NCBI RefSeq assembly: GCF_005217455.1
Contig: NZ_SZPQ01000010.1
Location: forward strand, 62,001 to 126,000
Reading direction: 5' to 3'
DNA length: 64,000 nucleotides
From: Martelella alba
Lineage (GTDB): Bacteria > Pseudomonadota > Gammaproteobacteria > Enterobacterales > Enterobacteriaceae
The notes below the pieces were generated by a model. That model saw only the letters and a list, made by a program, of their open reading frames with translations. It was not told the origin of the DNA and ran no database searches. A program made the position numbers and the translations under genes. Positions 49,188-59,407 of this stretch are shown in pieces (position 1 is the stretch's first letter; every line of letters begins with the position of its first letter).

Positions 49188-50369
49188 TTAACGGGTAAAG
49201 GCGTAAACCTCGCCACCCCTGGCCTGGATCAGGAGTTTGGTGCCGGCAACCACCGGTTTGCTGAGTAAACCGGAACTGTCGACTTTATTCTGCGCCACAA
49301 AGCGCCCATCATCCGTATCCATCCAGTGCAGATACCCCTCGGCATCGCCAGCGACCAGATAGCCGTCGAACAACACCGGCGAGGTCAGGTTGCGGTGCAG
49401 CAGCGCGCTTTGCCGCCACAAAATCACCCCGCCCTGGGTATCCAATGCGATGACTCGATCGTCCTGATCCACCACATAAATGCGGTTGCCATCCACAACC
49501 AGATCGTTGACCGAACCGATCTCGCGTCGCCAGATGATCTGGCCGGAACGCAGATTCAGCGCGGCGAGATTACCGTTGTAAGCCTGCGCGTAAACCACAT
49601 TGTTGACCACTACCGGGGTCATGTTCACGTCATTGAGCCGGGCGATTTCCGTCGCGCCGGCGGCGGCGGAAATCCGCTGCTGCCAGATCATCTGCCCCTG
49701 GGCCAGCAATACGGCGCTGACGCGCCCGTTGTCGCCGCCGACAATGGCGGCGCCGAAAGCCGTGGCCGGCGACGATTCGCCCCGGAGGGTCAATGGCGGC
49801 ATATCGAGATTGGCGGTCCATTTGATAGTGCCGTCGGACTGGTCAAGGGCCTGCAACATACCGTTGCCGGTATGAATCAAGACCAGACCGTCACTGACCA
49901 CCGGCATCGACACCGCTTCCCCAGCCACTTTCGTTTGCCAGGCAACGGTGCCGTCCGCGGCGTTCAGGGCATAAACCGTCGCTTTCTCGCTGCCGATATA
50001 GATTTTATCGCCCGCCGCGGCGATGCCGCCGGACAATAACGCGGACAGATTACGGGAAAAGAACCCGGTTTTTTCCGAGAGGTTTACCGACCAGATTTCT
50101 TTACCCGAATCGATATCCAGCGCCTTCACGACGCCAAAGCGATCCGCGGCGAAAACCCGGTTATCCTGCCAGGCCGGACGCAGGTTGGCATAGTATTCGC
50201 CGGAGCCGTCGCCCACCGACTTGCTCCAGATGACGGTGGGTTGGAACTGATTTTCCACTTTCGGCAAGGGCGACATGGTGACCACATCTTCTTCGCCGCT
50301 GAACCACGAACAACCGCCGAGCAGAGTCAAGGAAACCAGCCCGACAAATAATGATTTACGCAATTGCAT
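49188..50369 (-). CDS. bamB: Outer-membrane assembly lipoprotein BamB
   Basis: Lipoprotein of the BAM complex that inserts beta-barrel proteins into the outer membrane. It has 393 residues (392 in E. coli). A lipoprotein signal peptide ends in LLGGC with the lipidated Cys20. An eight-bladed PQQ-type beta-propeller follows, with repeated blade motifs such as VYALNAADGTVAWQTKV and VIALDTQGGVILWRQ. It lies 10 bp downstream of yfgM and is co-transcribed with it. Confidence 0.96.
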   Translation of the reverse strand: MQLRKSLFVGLVSLTLLGGCSWFSGEEDVVTMSPLPKVENQFQPTVIWSKSVGDGSGEYYANLRPAWQDNRVFAADRFGVVKALDIDSGKEIWSVNLSEKTGFFSRNLSALLSGGIAAAGDKIYIGSEKATVYALNAADGTVAWQTKVAGEAVSMPVVSDGLVLIHTGNGMLQALDQSDGTIKWTANLDMPPLTLRGESSPATAFGAAIVGGDNGRVSAVLLAQGQMIWQQRISAAAGATEIARLNDVNMTPVVVNNVVYAQAYNGNLAALNLRSGQIIWRREIGSVNDLVVDGNRIYVVDQDDRVIALDTQGGVILWRQSALLHRNLTSPVLFDGYLVAGDAEGYLHWMDTDDGRFVAQNKVDSSGLLSKPVVAGTKLLIQARGGEVYAFTR

Positions 50370-50379
50370 GGGGTCCCTC

Positions 50380-51003
50380 TCAGCTGGACAGATTATTCAG
50401 TTTCATACGCAACAAGGCTTGCAACGCCTGTGGCGGGTTGGCCTTCAACGCCTTATCATAAGCGTCGCGCGCCGCCTGGCCGTTGCCTTTCTGCAATTGT
50501 GCGTCGCCGCGGATATCATCCGCCAGCGCCGACCAGGCCGCCTGCTTAACCCCGTTTAGGGTCTGCAGCGCGCCATCGGCGTTTTTCGCCTGAAGCTGAA
50601 CACGAGCCAGCCGGAGTTTGATAAGCGTTTGCAGATTTTCCTCGCCGGTTTGTCCCAACGCCTTCTCAAGCTGCCGCTGCGCTGCGGGGAAATCGCCTTT
50701 ATCGGCGTAATAACGGGCCAAATCCATTGAGGTAAGGGCGCCGTAGTTATTGTTGTTATCATCGGCAAACTTCTGCGCCGCCTCGACATGGCGCGAATCC
50801 GCATTGTCGCTCAACGCCGTAGTGACCTGTTGCCAGGCCGCCGACGAACTCATCATACTGTCGCTTTGATGGCTGCGCCAATAATGCCAGCCCAGCAACG
50901 CCGCGACGCCGATGACCACCCCGATGGCCAGCGCTTTGCCGTTATCCCTGAAAAAACGCATCAACGCATCGCGCTGTTCGTTTTCCGTACTATAGATTTC
51001 CAC
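50380..51003 (-). CDS. yfgM: Ancillary SecYEG translocon subunit YfgM
   Basis: Inner-membrane protein of 207 residues (206 in E. coli) that binds PpiD and the SecYEG translocon and helps hand over periplasmic proteins. One transmembrane segment lies at about 23-41 (GKALAIGVVIGVAALLGWHYW), with a short cytoplasmic N-terminus (MEIYSTENEQRDALMRFFRD) and a periplasmic TPR-like domain. It starts 13 bp after hisS and runs 10 bp before bamB. Confidence 0.95.
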   Translation of the reverse strand: MEIYSTENEQRDALMRFFRDNGKALAIGVVIGVAALLGWHYWRSHQSDSMMSSSAAWQQVTTALSDNADSRHVEAAQKFADDNNNNYGALTSMDLARYYADKGDFPAAQRQLEKALGQTGEENLQTLIKLRLARVQLQAKNADGALQTLNGVKQAAWSALADDIRGDAQLQKGNGQAARDAYDKALKANPPQALQALLRMKLNNLSS

Positions 51004-51016
51004 GCTGCCCTTCTCC

Positions 51017-52291
51017 TTAACCCAATAACGATGCCAGACGCGCCGCGATTTCGCTTTGGGCCACCGTTTCCTGGTCGCCGGTGGCCAGATTTTTCACCAC
51101 GACCTTGTGCGAGGCGACTTCATCTTCTCCCAACAGCAAGGCCAGCTTCGCGCCCCATTTGTCGGCGCGGCCGAGCTGCTTTTTGAAATTTCCGCCGCCT
51201 TGGTTGGTCATCAACCGCAAGGCAGGCATGGCATCGCGCAATTGCTCCGCCAGCCCCATGGCCGCCCCCTGCGCGCCCTGGCCGGAAGCAACCAGATACA
51301 CATCCACGGTCGCGCAAGGTTTAAGATCCGGATTAACAGACTGCACCAGCAGCACCAGCCTCTCCAGACCCATGGCGAACCCCACCGCCGGCGTGGCGCG
51401 CCCGCCCAGTTGTTCCACCAAGCCATCATAACGGCCGCCGGCGCACACCGTACCCTGCGCGCCCAGGCTGGTGGTGACCCATTCGAATACCGTCCGGTTA
51501 TAATAGTCGAGACCGCGCACCAAACGCGGATTAACCGTATATGGGATGCCGGCTTGCCGCAAAAGTTCACACAATCCGGTAAAGTGCTCGCGAGATTCGT
51601 CGTCCAGGTAATCGGTCAGCACCGGCGCATTGTCCAGCAGTCGTTGGACATCGGGGTTTTTGCTATCCAGGACCCGCAAGGGGTTGGCGTACATGCGCCG
51701 ACGGCTGTCTTCATCGAGCACGTCGCGATGTTTTTCCAAAAAGGCCACCAGGGCCTCGCGATACTTGACACGCGCCTGGAGGGAACCGATGGAATTGAGT
51801 TCGAGGGACACATGCTCGGCGATGCCCAGCGCCCGCCACCAGCGGGCGCAAAGCAAAATCAACTCCGCATCGATATCCGGCCCCTGCAAGCCGAAGACCT
51901 CGGCGCCAAGCTGATGAAACTGACGATAGCGGCCCTTTTGCGGTCTTTCGTGACGGAACATCGGGCCGATATACCACAAGCGTTGCTCCTGATTATAAAG
52001 CAAGCCGTGTTCGATGCCGGCGCGAACGCAACCGGCCGTTCCTTCCGGACGCAACGTCAGGCTGTCGCCATTGCGGTCCTCGAAGGTGTACATTTCCTTT
52101 TCCACAACATCGGTCACTTCGCCGATAGCACGTTTAAACAGGGGAGTCAGCTCGACGATGGGCAACCGGATTTCACTGTAGCAGTAACCTGCCAGCACAT
52201 CCTTGAGTATACCTTCGATACGCTGCCAGATTGCCGTTTCTTCCGGCAAATAGTCGTTCATGCCGCGAATGGCCTGGATGTTGTTCGCCAT
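51017..52291 (-). CDS. hisS: Histidyl-tRNA synthetase
   Basis: Class II aminoacyl-tRNA synthetase, 424 residues, the same as E. coli. Motif 1 lies around [19 protein letters not shown], motif 2 is [18 protein letters not shown], the His-binding motif is [16 protein letters not shown], and motif 3 contains [12 protein letters not shown]. The anticodon-binding domain is C-terminal. It is followed closely by yfgM. A long open frame on the opposite strand across hisS and ispG is a composition effect. Confidence 0.97.
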   Translation of the reverse strand: MANNIQAIRGMNDYLPEETAIWQRIEGILKDVLAGYCYSEIRLPIVELTPLFKRAIGEVTDVVEKEMYTFEDRNGDSLTLRPEGTAGCVRAGIEHGLLYNQEQRLWYIGPMFRHERPQKGRYRQFHQLGAEVFGLQGPDIDAELILLCARWWRALGIAEHVSLELNSIGSLQARVKYREALVAFLEKHRDVLDEDSRRRMYANPLRVLDSKNPDVQRLLDNAPVLTDYLDDESREHFTGLCELLRQAGIPYTVNPRLVRGLDYYNRTVFEWVTTSLGAQGTVCAGGRYDGLVEQLGGRATPAVGFAMGLERLVLLVQSVNPDLKPCATVDVYLVASGQGAQGAAMGLAEQLRDAMPALRLMTNQGGGNFKKQLGRADKWGAKLALLLGEDEVASHKVVVKNLATGDQETVAQSEIAARLASLLG

Positions 52292-52426
52292 GTGATTCTC
52301 TTAGGTTATAGACCCTTTATGATTCAAGCCGGCGCTAACCGCCCGCCTTGGCATCGCCCCGGCCGGAATCCGGAGAATCCGCCCGATCGCCGCCGCGCCG
52401 CGACTTGGAACCCGTCGGGTAATGTG

Positions 52427-53548
52427 TTACTTGTCTATCAAATTGACGACAATGCGTTTATTTTCGTCCAGCATGGCCGCCTTGGCGCGGATTTTCGCTT
52501 CCAACTGATCGATCATCGCGTCGTTATCGAACCGTTCCCGCTGACGCACGCCGTCTTCATAAAAACCGCTTTTGTTATGGCCGCCGGTCACGCCGAGGGT
52601 GGAAACCAGCGCCTCGCCGGGACCATTGACCACACAGCCGATGATGGAAACATCCATGGGCGTGACAATATCTTCCAGCCGCTGTTCCAGCGCGTTCACC
52701 GTGCCTATCACATCAAACTCCTGGCGCGAACAGGTCGGGCAGGCGATAAAATTGATGCCGCGCGAACGGATGCGCAGGGATTTGAGTATATCGAACCCGA
52801 CTTTAACTTCCTCCACCGGATCCGCCGCCAGAGAGACCCGCAAGGTATCGCCGATGCCCTCGCTCAACAGCAGGCCAAGGCCGATGGCGGATTTGACCGC
52901 GCCGCTGCGGGCGCCACCCGCCTCGGTGATGCCCAGATGCAGGGGCTGGTCGATGCGCGACGCCAACAGACGATAGGATTCCACCGCCAGGAAAACATCC
53001 GAGGCCTTAACGCTGACTTTGAACTGATGAAAATTGAGGCGATCGAGGATATCCACATGCCGCATGGCGGATTCCAGCAAGGCCTGCGGCGTGGGTTCGC
53101 CGTATTTTTCCTGGAGATCCCGTTCCAGTGAACCGGCATTGACCCCGATCCGGATGGGTATATTCCTGTCGCGGGCGCTATCGACCACCGCGCGGATGCG
53201 CTCTTCATTACCGATATTGCCCGGGTTGATGCGCAGGCAGTCCGCGCCGTATTCCGCCACTTTCAGCGCGATGCGGTAATCGAAATGGATATCGGCCACC
53301 AGCGGCACGTTAATTTGCTGCTTAATGAGACGGAACGCCTCCGCCGCCTCCATGGTGGGCACCGAAACGCGAACGATATCAACGCCGACACGTTCCAACG
53401 CATGGATTTGCCGTACCGTCGCCTCGACGTCGGTGGTGCGGGTATTGGTCATCGATTGTACGGCAATGGGCGCGCCATCCCCTACCGGCACGTTGCCGAC
53501 ATAAATTCGGGTCGATTTCCGGCGTTTGATGGGTGCGTTAGTCTGCAT
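52427..53548 (-). CDS. ispG: 4-hydroxy-3-methylbut-2-enyl-diphosphate synthase IspG
   Basis: [4Fe-4S] enzyme of the MEP isoprenoid pathway that converts MEcPP to HMBPP. It has 373 residues (372 in E. coli). The TIM-barrel domain begins [20 protein letters not shown]. The cluster ligands are in [10 protein letters not shown] (Cys270, Cys273) and [10 protein letters not shown] (Cys305), with Glu312 as the non-cysteine ligand. It lies between rodZ and hisS as in E. coli; the 135-bp gap before hisS has no clear hairpin. Confidence 0.96.
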   Translation of the reverse strand: MQTNAPIKRRKSTRIYVGNVPVGDGAPIAVQSMTNTRTTDVEATVRQIHALERVGVDIVRVSVPTMEAAEAFRLIKQQINVPLVADIHFDYRIALKVAEYGADCLRINPGNIGNEERIRAVVDSARDRNIPIRIGVNAGSLERDLQEKYGEPTPQALLESAMRHVDILDRLNFHQFKVSVKASDVFLAVESYRLLASRIDQPLHLGITEAGGARSGAVKSAIGLGLLLSEGIGDTLRVSLAADPVEEVKVGFDILKSLRIRSRGINFIACPTCSRQEFDVIGTVNALEQRLEDIVTPMDVSIIGCVVNGPGEALVSTLGVTGGHNKSGFYEDGVRQRERFDNDAMIDQLEAKIRAKAAMLDENKRIVVNLIDK

Positions 53549-53576
53549 TACCTCTCTCCATAAATGCCCATGCTGC

Positions 53577-54605
53577 TTAATTAGCGGCTATGGTGAGTCG
53601 TGCAACCTGATTGGTCTTGACAAAACGGCTCAAATCCACCGGTTTGCCCTGATACTGAATTTGTACCGCCGCCGGCGCGCCGATGCGAAGTTTGAAAGGC
53701 GCCTGGCCGGTCAGCGTGAGCTTGCCGCCGTTGCGTTGCGTGCCGCTAAACAACTTCTTGCCGGTGGCGTCGAAGACTTCCAGCCAGCAATCGGCGCTGA
53801 AATTCATCACCAGACCGTTGGCGTCCGCTGCGTCGGTGGCCGCCGTAGCCGAGCCGGCGCCTGTGTCGGCCGTTGAGGCCGGGGCGGCGGAAGTTGACGC
53901 GGGCGACGGCGCGGAAGGCGATACCACCGGCGAGGTGGTATTTTGCGCCGTGCCCGTGGGCGAAGACGCGTCGGCGTTATCCTGCGCCGGGGCGGAAGCG
54001 CTCGGCGCGGTGGAGGCGGCGGCGGACCCGGTATCGGCCGGATTTTGATCGGCCGGCGGCTGCCCGGTCTCGTTGGCGGCGCCTTCATCGCCGGGTTCAG
54101 AGGCGGCGGCACTGGCATTGTCCGCATCGCCCGCGCCATTCTGGCCGGCTTTGGAGGCTTGGTCCGCCATATTGGAAATATCCTGCTGTTGCGCCTGGTG
54201 GTTCTGCCACCACCACGCCCCCGTCAGGCCCACCACGACAAACAGGATGAGCCAGGTAAATCCCATTAACCAGCCGTCCCGTTTCTTGCGGGTTTTACCG
54301 AGAGCGAAGGTCTGCATCGGCGCGACCTTGGAGGCCCGGACCGGCGCCTGTTTCGCCATCATCGGCAGGATCTCTTCTTCGGAAACGTGAACCAACCGGG
54401 CATAAGAGCGGATATAACCCCGTAAAAAAGTGGAGGCCAGATTCGGATTGGCCTTGTCCTCTTCTATCTCTTTTACCGTGGATAATTTGAGGCATAGCCG
54501 CTCGGCCACAGCCTGCTGGCTGAGTCCCATTTGTTCACGGGCCTGACGCAGGCGCGCGCCTGTCGTTGTTACTGCTGCTTGATCTTGGAGGGCTTCAGTA
54601 TTCAT
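53577..54605 (-). CDS. rodZ: Cytoskeleton protein RodZ
   Basis: Bitopic membrane protein that links MreB to the elongasome and determines rod shape. It has 342 residues (337 in E. coli). The cytoplasmic HTH (about 17-85) reads [19 protein letters not shown] and binds MreB. The transmembrane helix is at about 113-133 ([21 protein letters not shown]). A long periplasmic linker rich in Ala, Ser, Thr, Pro and Asp (about 150-265) leads to the C-terminal beta-domain ([17 protein letters not shown]). The start overlaps pilW by 11 bp. Confidence 0.95.
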   Translation of the reverse strand: MNTEALQDQAAVTTTGARLRQAREQMGLSQQAVAERLCLKLSTVKEIEEDKANPNLASTFLRGYIRSYARLVHVSEEEILPMMAKQAPVRASKVAPMQTFALGKTRKKRDGWLMGFTWLILFVVVGLTGAWWWQNHQAQQQDISNMADQASKAGQNGAGDADNASAAASEPGDEGAANETGQPPADQNPADTGSAAASTAPSASAPAQDNADASSPTGTAQNTTSPVVSPSAPSPASTSAAPASTADTGAGSATAATDAADANGLVMNFSADCWLEVFDATGKKLFSGTQRNGGKLTLTGQAPFKLRIGAPAAVQIQYQGKPVDLSRFVKTNQVARLTIAAN

Positions 54606-55344
54606 TAGCTAGAAACTGCTGGTACTGTTTAGATTGTGGAAAACTTCGCGCAAGCCGTGCGCCATAACGTTTAACGTCATTGTGGTGCCCCGCTAACGCA
54701 GCGAAACGAATCTGTAACCATAAACTGTCGGCGCTCGCCGGCAGGATATGCTGGTATACACTCAATAATAGTTGTGCTTTGTCGCTATTCCCTTCACCGA
54801 ACTGCCGGTCTGCTTCCGCCAGCAACGCCGCGCCTTTTTCCGGGTCATATTTTAGCGCCCGTCCGAGTAACAGTCGCGCCTCGTCATTCTGGCCGGCCTT
54901 GAAAAAGCAATAACCAGCCTGTTCCAGACTGTCGGCGACCTGGCCGTAATCCGTCGCCCGCGCCGCCGCGGCAAACTGTTGTTGCGCCGCTACATACTGC
55001 CCTAAACCACATAAAAACGCACCGTAATTATTCAGAACAGTGGCGTTTTGCGGCGCCAGCTTCATCGCCAGGTTATAACGTTCCCGCGCGGCGGCGTTTT
55101 CGCCGATCCGCTGCTCATAGAGGGCCATGCCCAGTTGGGCGCGGTAGTCCGCAGGGGCGCTTTTCACGGCCTTCTCCAGATTTTGCCGGGCCGCATCAAG
55201 GTTGTTCGCCGCCAGGTATTCCATTCCCAGTTGCAAACGCGTTTGAGCGGACGAGGAGGAAACATCGGTATCCTGCCGGTCCCCGGCGCATCCATTGAGT
55301 AACCCGAAAAGTAATAATACTCCAGTTAACCGTCTAAGCGTCAT
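54595..55344 (-). CDS. pilW: Type IV pilus biogenesis/stability lipoprotein PilW (PilF)
   Basis: TPR lipoprotein of 249 residues. The signal peptide ends in LLNGC, giving a lipidated Cys near residue 19. About six tetratricopeptide repeats follow (e.g. [40 protein letters not shown]). In Pseudomonas the homologue localises the PilQ secretin. The gene lies between rlmN and rodZ in Yersinia and Serratia relatives but is missing in E. coli K-12. ATG 55344 is set by GGAG six bases upstream. Confidence 0.9.
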   Translation of the reverse strand: MTLRRLTGVLLLFGLLNGCAGDRQDTDVSSSSAQTRLQLGMEYLAANNLDAARQNLEKAVKSAPADYRAQLGMALYEQRIGENAAARERYNLAMKLAPQNATVLNNYGAFLCGLGQYVAAQQQFAAAARATDYGQVADSLEQAGYCFFKAGQNDEARLLLGRALKYDPEKGAALLAEADRQFGEGNSDKAQLLLSVYQHILPASADSLWLQIRFAALAGHHNDVKRYGARLARSFPQSKQYQQFLANEY

Positions 55345-55415
55345 GCCTGTCTCCAATTTCCTGTGAAGATTCGGTTAATCCGCCACGCCGGCCGGTTCCC
55401 TCGGCCAGCGGCCAC

Positions 55416-56594
55416 TCATACTATTTTTACCTCGATAGGCCGTGTCGCCATACCCTGGCGCAAGGTCCGCTTGGTCCTATCAATAACGTCGCCGGCCAAC
55501 TGGCCACAGGCGGCGTCAATATCATCGCCGCGCGTCTTGCGCACAATGGTGGTAAAACCATATTCCATCAAGACTTTGGCGAACCGATCCACCCGGCTAT
55601 TGGAACTGCGGCCATAAGGCGCGCCAGGGAACGGATTCCAGGGAATCAGATTGATTTTGCATGGCGTGTCCTTGAGGCACGCCGCCAACTGATGCGCGTG
55701 CTCAGTGCCGTCGTTGACATGATCCAGCATGACATATTCCACCGTCACCCGCCCCTGGTTGGCGTTGGATTTGTTCAGATAGCGGCGCACGGCGGACAGG
55801 AATGTCTCGATATTGTATTTTTTGTTGAGCGGAACGATCTCGTCGCGGATGGCGTCAGTGGGCGCATGCAGCGATATCGCCAGCGCCACGTCGATAAGAT
55901 CGCCCAGTTTGTCCAGCGCCGGCACCACGCCGGAGGTCGACAGCGTCACCCGCCGCTTCGACAGGCCGAAACCAAAATCGTCCAGCATGATTTCCATGGC
56001 CGGCACCACATTGCTCATATTGAGCAAGGGTTCGCCCATGCCCATCATCACCACATTGGTAATGGGCCGCTGGCCGGTCACTTTGGCCGCGCCGATGATT
56101 TTGGCCGCGCGCCATACCTGGCCAATAATTTCCGACACCCGCAAATTACGGTTGAAGCCCTGTTGGCCGGTGGAGCAGAACGTACACTGTAAGGCGCACC
56201 CCACCTGGGACGAAACACAGAGGGTGGCGCGATCGTCTTCCGGAATGTATACGGTTTCCACCTGCTGGCCGCCGACCGCGATGGCCCATTTGATGGTGCC
56301 GTCGGCGGAACGTTGTTCACTGACCACTTCCGGCGCGCGAATTTCAGCCAATGCCTTGAGTTTGGCCCGCAAAGGTTTGTTGATATCGGTCATCTGATCA
56401 AAATCGTCACAGCAATAGTGATAAATCCATTTCATCACCTGATCGGCGCGAAAGGGCTTTTCGCCGAGATCGGCAAAAAAATCCCGCATCTGCCGGCGAT
56501 TCATATCCAGCAGGTTCAGTTTCTGATCGGAAGATTCGGGGCTGGCGTTATCCGCCGCCGCAGCGGGTATTTCGGGTACAAATTGCTCTGACAT
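55416..56594 (-). CDS. rlmN: 23S rRNA/tRNA adenine-C2 methyltransferase RlmN
   Basis: Radical-SAM methyltransferase that makes m2A2503 in 23S rRNA and m2A37 in some tRNAs. It has 392 residues (384 in E. coli). The radical-SAM motif is Cys133-xxx-Cys137-xx-Cys140 in [18 protein letters not shown] binds SAM, and the mechanistic Cys is near the C-terminus in [11 protein letters not shown]. The acidic N-terminal extension ([18 protein letters not shown]) explains the greater length. Confidence 0.96.
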   Translation of the reverse strand: MSEQFVPEIPAAAADNASPESSDQKLNLLDMNRRQMRDFFADLGEKPFRADQVMKWIYHYCCDDFDQMTDINKPLRAKLKALAEIRAPEVVSEQRSADGTIKWAIAVGGQQVETVYIPEDDRATLCVSSQVGCALQCTFCSTGQQGFNRNLRVSEIIGQVWRAAKIIGAAKVTGQRPITNVVMMGMGEPLLNMSNVVPAMEIMLDDFGFGLSKRRVTLSTSGVVPALDKLGDLIDVALAISLHAPTDAIRDEIVPLNKKYNIETFLSAVRRYLNKSNANQGRVTVEYVMLDHVNDGTEHAHQLAACLKDTPCKINLIPWNPFPGAPYGRSSNSRVDRFAKVLMEYGFTTIVRKTRGDDIDAACGQLAGDVIDRTKRTLRQGMATRPIEVKIV

Positions 56595-56639
56595 TGTCTT
56601 GAAGGCCTCGTTATTACACGTTATGGCGCAGGAAAGATA

Positions 56640-56684
56640 AAGAAATGCCCCGGCCGAGTGCGTATTACCGCCTCATCCGGGGCG
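56640..56684 (-). terminator. Terminator behind ndk
   Basis: On the minus strand GCCCCGG (56683-56677) pairs with CCGGGGC (56653-56647) over a 23-base loop that can fold further, and ATTTCTTT follows. It lies 77 bp behind the ndk stop and separates ndk from rlmN. Confidence 0.55.
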
Positions 56685-56760
56685 CATAGGGGGTAGATTT
56701 TAGCGCAGAGCGCCGCTGCTTGAAAGCATCGCCGACGCTTTTTTACAAGGTTTGCGAGGG

Positions 56761-57195
56761 TTATTGGCGCGGGCGCGAATGCACTTCATCATCGCTGAAG
56801 AAATAGGCGATTTCCCGCGCGGCGGACTCCGGCGAATCCGAGCCGTGTACGGCGTTGGCGGTCAGGCTGTCGGCGTAATCGCAGCGCAAAGTCCCCGCCA
56901 AGGCATTGGCCGGATTGGTGGCGCCCATGATTTCCCGATTGCGGCGCACGGCGTCTTCCCCTTCCAGCACCTGGACCATAATCGGGCCGGAAGTCATGAA
57001 TTCCACCAGTCCGTCAAAAAAGGGTTTACCGCGGTGTTCGGCATAAAAGCCCTCGGCTTGCTCGCGGGTGAGTTGCAGCATTTTCACGGCAACCAGGGTG
57101 AAACCGGCGCTTTCAAAACGCGCATAGATCGACCCGATAACATTTTTGGCCACCGCGTTGGGTTTTACCATGGAAAAAGTACGTTCTATCGCCAT
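56761..57195 (-). CDS. ndk: Nucleoside diphosphate kinase
   Basis: Balances nucleoside triphosphate pools by phosphotransfer via a phospho-histidine. It has 144 residues (143 in E. coli). The catalytic His117 lies in NAVHGSDS, and [20 protein letters not shown] is the N-terminus. I start at ATG 57195; six more upstream codons are open but not conserved. The gene is monocistronic, bounded by a terminator. Confidence 0.96.
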   Translation of the reverse strand: MAIERTFSMVKPNAVAKNVIGSIYARFESAGFTLVAVKMLQLTREQAEGFYAEHRGKPFFDGLVEFMTSGPIMVQVLEGEDAVRRNREIMGATNPANALAGTLRCDYADSLTANAVHGSDSPESAAREIAYFFSDDEVHSRPRQ

Positions 57196-57632
57196 AACAA
57201 CCTCTAATATCAAATTTAACGGACGGCCGGGCTACCCCCGTCATACCTCGCGATGCCGCGTAACATATTGAGGGTATGTCATTTTCATGTCGGCCTGTTG
57301 GAGTGGCGCAAATTATAGGGATTGAAGAAGCATTTGCCTATCACAATTGCAACATAACGTTAAAAAAAGCCGATCTTACTCCCTATTTTTCAACGGGCTG
57401 TTACATTCTCACTAAAAAAACGGCCGTTGTCAGCATAAAAACGCGACAACGCGCTGAATTTACAACCAGCATCGGCGAACGCCTGCATCGGCCCTCCGCT
57501 TGTCGCCGCCCGCCGGATCGCCGACAATGACGTTGACGCGTTCCGCAATGCTTCCAGGGCAGTGAAACGCGGCCCTATTTTCCGGACAGGGCGGCATTCT
57601 TCTGCCGGCCGGCCCATAAGCGGAGTAATGTC
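57196..57632. other. Gene-free stretch between ndk and sseA
   Basis: About 437 bp. A fragment GTCATACCTCGCGATGCCGCG at 57240-57260 resembles the outer parts of the dispersed repeat but is too short to call. The region around 57300-57440 is AT-rich and presumably carries the ndk and sseA promoters. pbpC and yfhM, found here in E. coli, are absent. Confidence 0.45.
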
Positions 57633-58490
57633 ATGACAACGTCTTTGTTTGTTTCACCCGAGTGGCTGCGGGCACGGATCGAGGATCCGGGAGTCCGCGT
57701 GCTGGCCGCGCCGATGTTGCCGCCCGGCTATCAGGGTCCCCGTGATCTGCATAGCGAATACCTGGCCGGTCATGTGCCGGGAGCGGTGCTGTTTGATATC
57801 GAAGCCTTGTCCGATCGCGCCAGCCCGTTCCCGCATATGCTGACCTCGCCCGCCACTTTCGCCCACGCCATGGAAGCGCTGGGGGTCGGCGACGAACAGC
57901 ATCTGGTGGTCTATGATGACGGTTCGTTGTTTTCAGCGCCGCGCGCCTGGTGGATGCTGCATGTGGCCGCCGGGGCGCCGCGTGTTTCCCTGCTGCGCGG
58001 CGGCCTGGCCGGCTGGCAGCGGGCCGGTCTGGCGCTGGCGCAAGGGCCGGTCTCGGTCGGTCGGGGCGTATTCCGCGTCCGGCCGGCTTCAGATCGCGTG
58101 AAAACCGCGCAGGATATCCTCGGGATCCTCGCCGATCACTCGGCGCAAATCATCGATGCCCGCGCCGCCGATCGTTTCAGCGGTCAAACGCCCGAACCCC
58201 GCCCCGGCCTGCGCGGCGGCCATATCCCCGGCAGCCTGAATATGCCCTGGAATGCCCTGGTGCGCGATGGGGCGTTAAAGGAAAACAGCGAGTTGCGAAG
58301 GTTATTCGCCGAGGCGGGGCTGGTTTGGGACAAGCCCGTCGTGGCCAGTTGCGGCTCGGGGGTCACGGCGGCGGTGGTCGTGCTGGCGCTAACCGCGCTG
58401 GGTCGCCAGGATGTGGCGTTGTACGACGGCTCCTGGAGCGAATGGGGCGCCGGAAAAGATTTGCCCGTCGCCCTGGGCGACAAGGGATAA
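57633..58490 (+). CDS. sseA: 3-mercaptopyruvate sulfurtransferase SseA
   Basis: Two rhodanese domains in 285 residues (281 in E. coli). The inactive N-terminal domain is at about 5-130. The active C-terminal domain has Cys240 in the loop CGSGVTA, which is the mercaptopyruvate-type loop rather than the CRxGxR of thiosulfate sulfurtransferases. GGHIPGSLNMPW is the family's CH2-like motif. The gene transfers sulfur from 3-mercaptopyruvate to acceptors. It is convergent with sseB, 52 bp apart. Confidence 0.95.
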   Translation: MTTSLFVSPEWLRARIEDPGVRVLAAPMLPPGYQGPRDLHSEYLAGHVPGAVLFDIEALSDRASPFPHMLTSPATFAHAMEALGVGDEQHLVVYDDGSLFSAPRAWWMLHVAAGAPRVSLLRGGLAGWQRAGLALAQGPVSVGRGVFRVRPASDRVKTAQDILGILADHSAQIIDARAADRFSGQTPEPRPGLRGGHIPGSLNMPWNALVRDGALKENSELRRLFAEAGLVWDKPVVASCGSGVTAAVVVLALTALGRQDVALYDGSWSEWGAGKDLPVALGDKG

Positions 58491-58496
58491 ATCGCG

Positions 58497-58549
58497 AAAA
58501 AAACGCCTGCGCGGCCCAGCGCCGTTGGCGCCGGGCAAGGGTTCAGGCG
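58497..58549 (-). terminator. Terminator of sseB
   Basis: On the minus strand an outer stem CGCCTG/CAGGCG encloses an inner stem GCCCGGCGCC/GGCGCTGGGC and is followed by seven T residues (58503-58497). The outer arm overlaps the sseB stop codon. Confidence 0.75.
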
Positions 58550-59334
58550 GGGTCGCTTTGGCGCAGATCCTCCAGCCAGCTTCCCCACTTGCGCTCATAG
58601 AAAGGCGCGGCGTGGTGCAGGAAATAATGGCTGATGCCCGGTTCGTTCTGGGCCACCAGGCAGAGATCCACGGGCTTTCCATCGGCGGCGGTGTCGGTGG
58701 CGACCTGCCCCACGGCGTCGATTATCGCCTCGGCATTGTCATCGCACTCCAGGCCGATAAGCCAATGGGGCGGGTCCTCGGGCTCATCGCGAATCTGGAC
58801 CATAAACGCCCGGCGAACTTCTTTGTGGCCGGCCAGCAACCGGCTGAGCGAGTTAACCATCTGCGCCGGTTTTTCCCCCGAGTCGCTTAGCGTGAAACGG
58901 GCTTCTCCCTCAAGGATTTCCTGCTCGGTCAACGCATTGCCGCCGTTCATCAGCAACGCGGCGATTTCATCGGGACTAAAAGCCTTACCGTAGGGCAGCC
59001 GTGGGTTAAGAAACAGTTCCACTCCGGCGGTCATGGCAAACAGATTGCGGGCCGGTAGCGCCAAATACGGCTGCGGTGTGGTTATCGCCTGCTGTAATGC
59101 CTCCGGCGAAGTGAAAAACGGTATGGCCGTCGTTCCGTCCGTTTTTTCCCAATGTTGCAGATCCACCGGTTGTTCACCGCTCTGGCGGGCCGCGCCGGCT
59201 ATCCAACCGTCATCGCTTTCGCCTGGAACGAACACGGTCGATTCCAGCAGCAACGCGAAAAAAGCCGGCCGATATGCCGGTTCATCGGCCGCCCGCTTCA
59301 GTGCCTGCTCCAGCGCATTGTCCTGTGATGCCAT
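58543..59334 (-). CDS. sseB: SseB family protein (enhanced serine sensitivity)
   Basis: A 263-residue cytoplasmic protein (258 in E. coli) of unknown biochemical role; overproduction in E. coli alters serine sensitivity. It has the SseB N-terminal domain (about 5-130, with ALPARNLFAMTAGVELFLNP) and SseB C-terminal domain (about 150-255, with PHWLIGLECDDNAEAIIDAV and HYFLHHAAPFYERKWGSW). ATG 59334 follows GGAG by six bases. It is 73 bp behind pepB on the same strand. Confidence 0.94.
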   Translation of the reverse strand: MASQDNALEQALKRAADEPAYRPAFFALLLESTVFVPGESDDGWIAGAARQSGEQPVDLQHWEKTDGTTAIPFFTSPEALQQAITTPQPYLALPARNLFAMTAGVELFLNPRLPYGKAFSPDEIAALLMNGGNALTEQEILEGEARFTLSDSGEKPAQMVNSLSRLLAGHKEVRRAFMVQIRDEPEDPPHWLIGLECDDNAEAIIDAVGQVATDTAADGKPVDLCLVAQNEPGISHYFLHHAAPFYERKWGSWLEDLRQSDPA

Positions 59335-59407
59335 GTTATTCTCCGCACAGTTTTCGTCGCCCGCGCGCGTTTGCCTTGCGGCAGCGGCCCGCATTCGCCC
59401 TTCATCG

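Noticed and set aside
51056-53131. A 691-codon open frame on the plus strand opposite hisS and ispG
   Set aside because: It is exactly antisense to two essential, fully conserved genes and arises from their GC-rich codon use; its product has no recognisable features.
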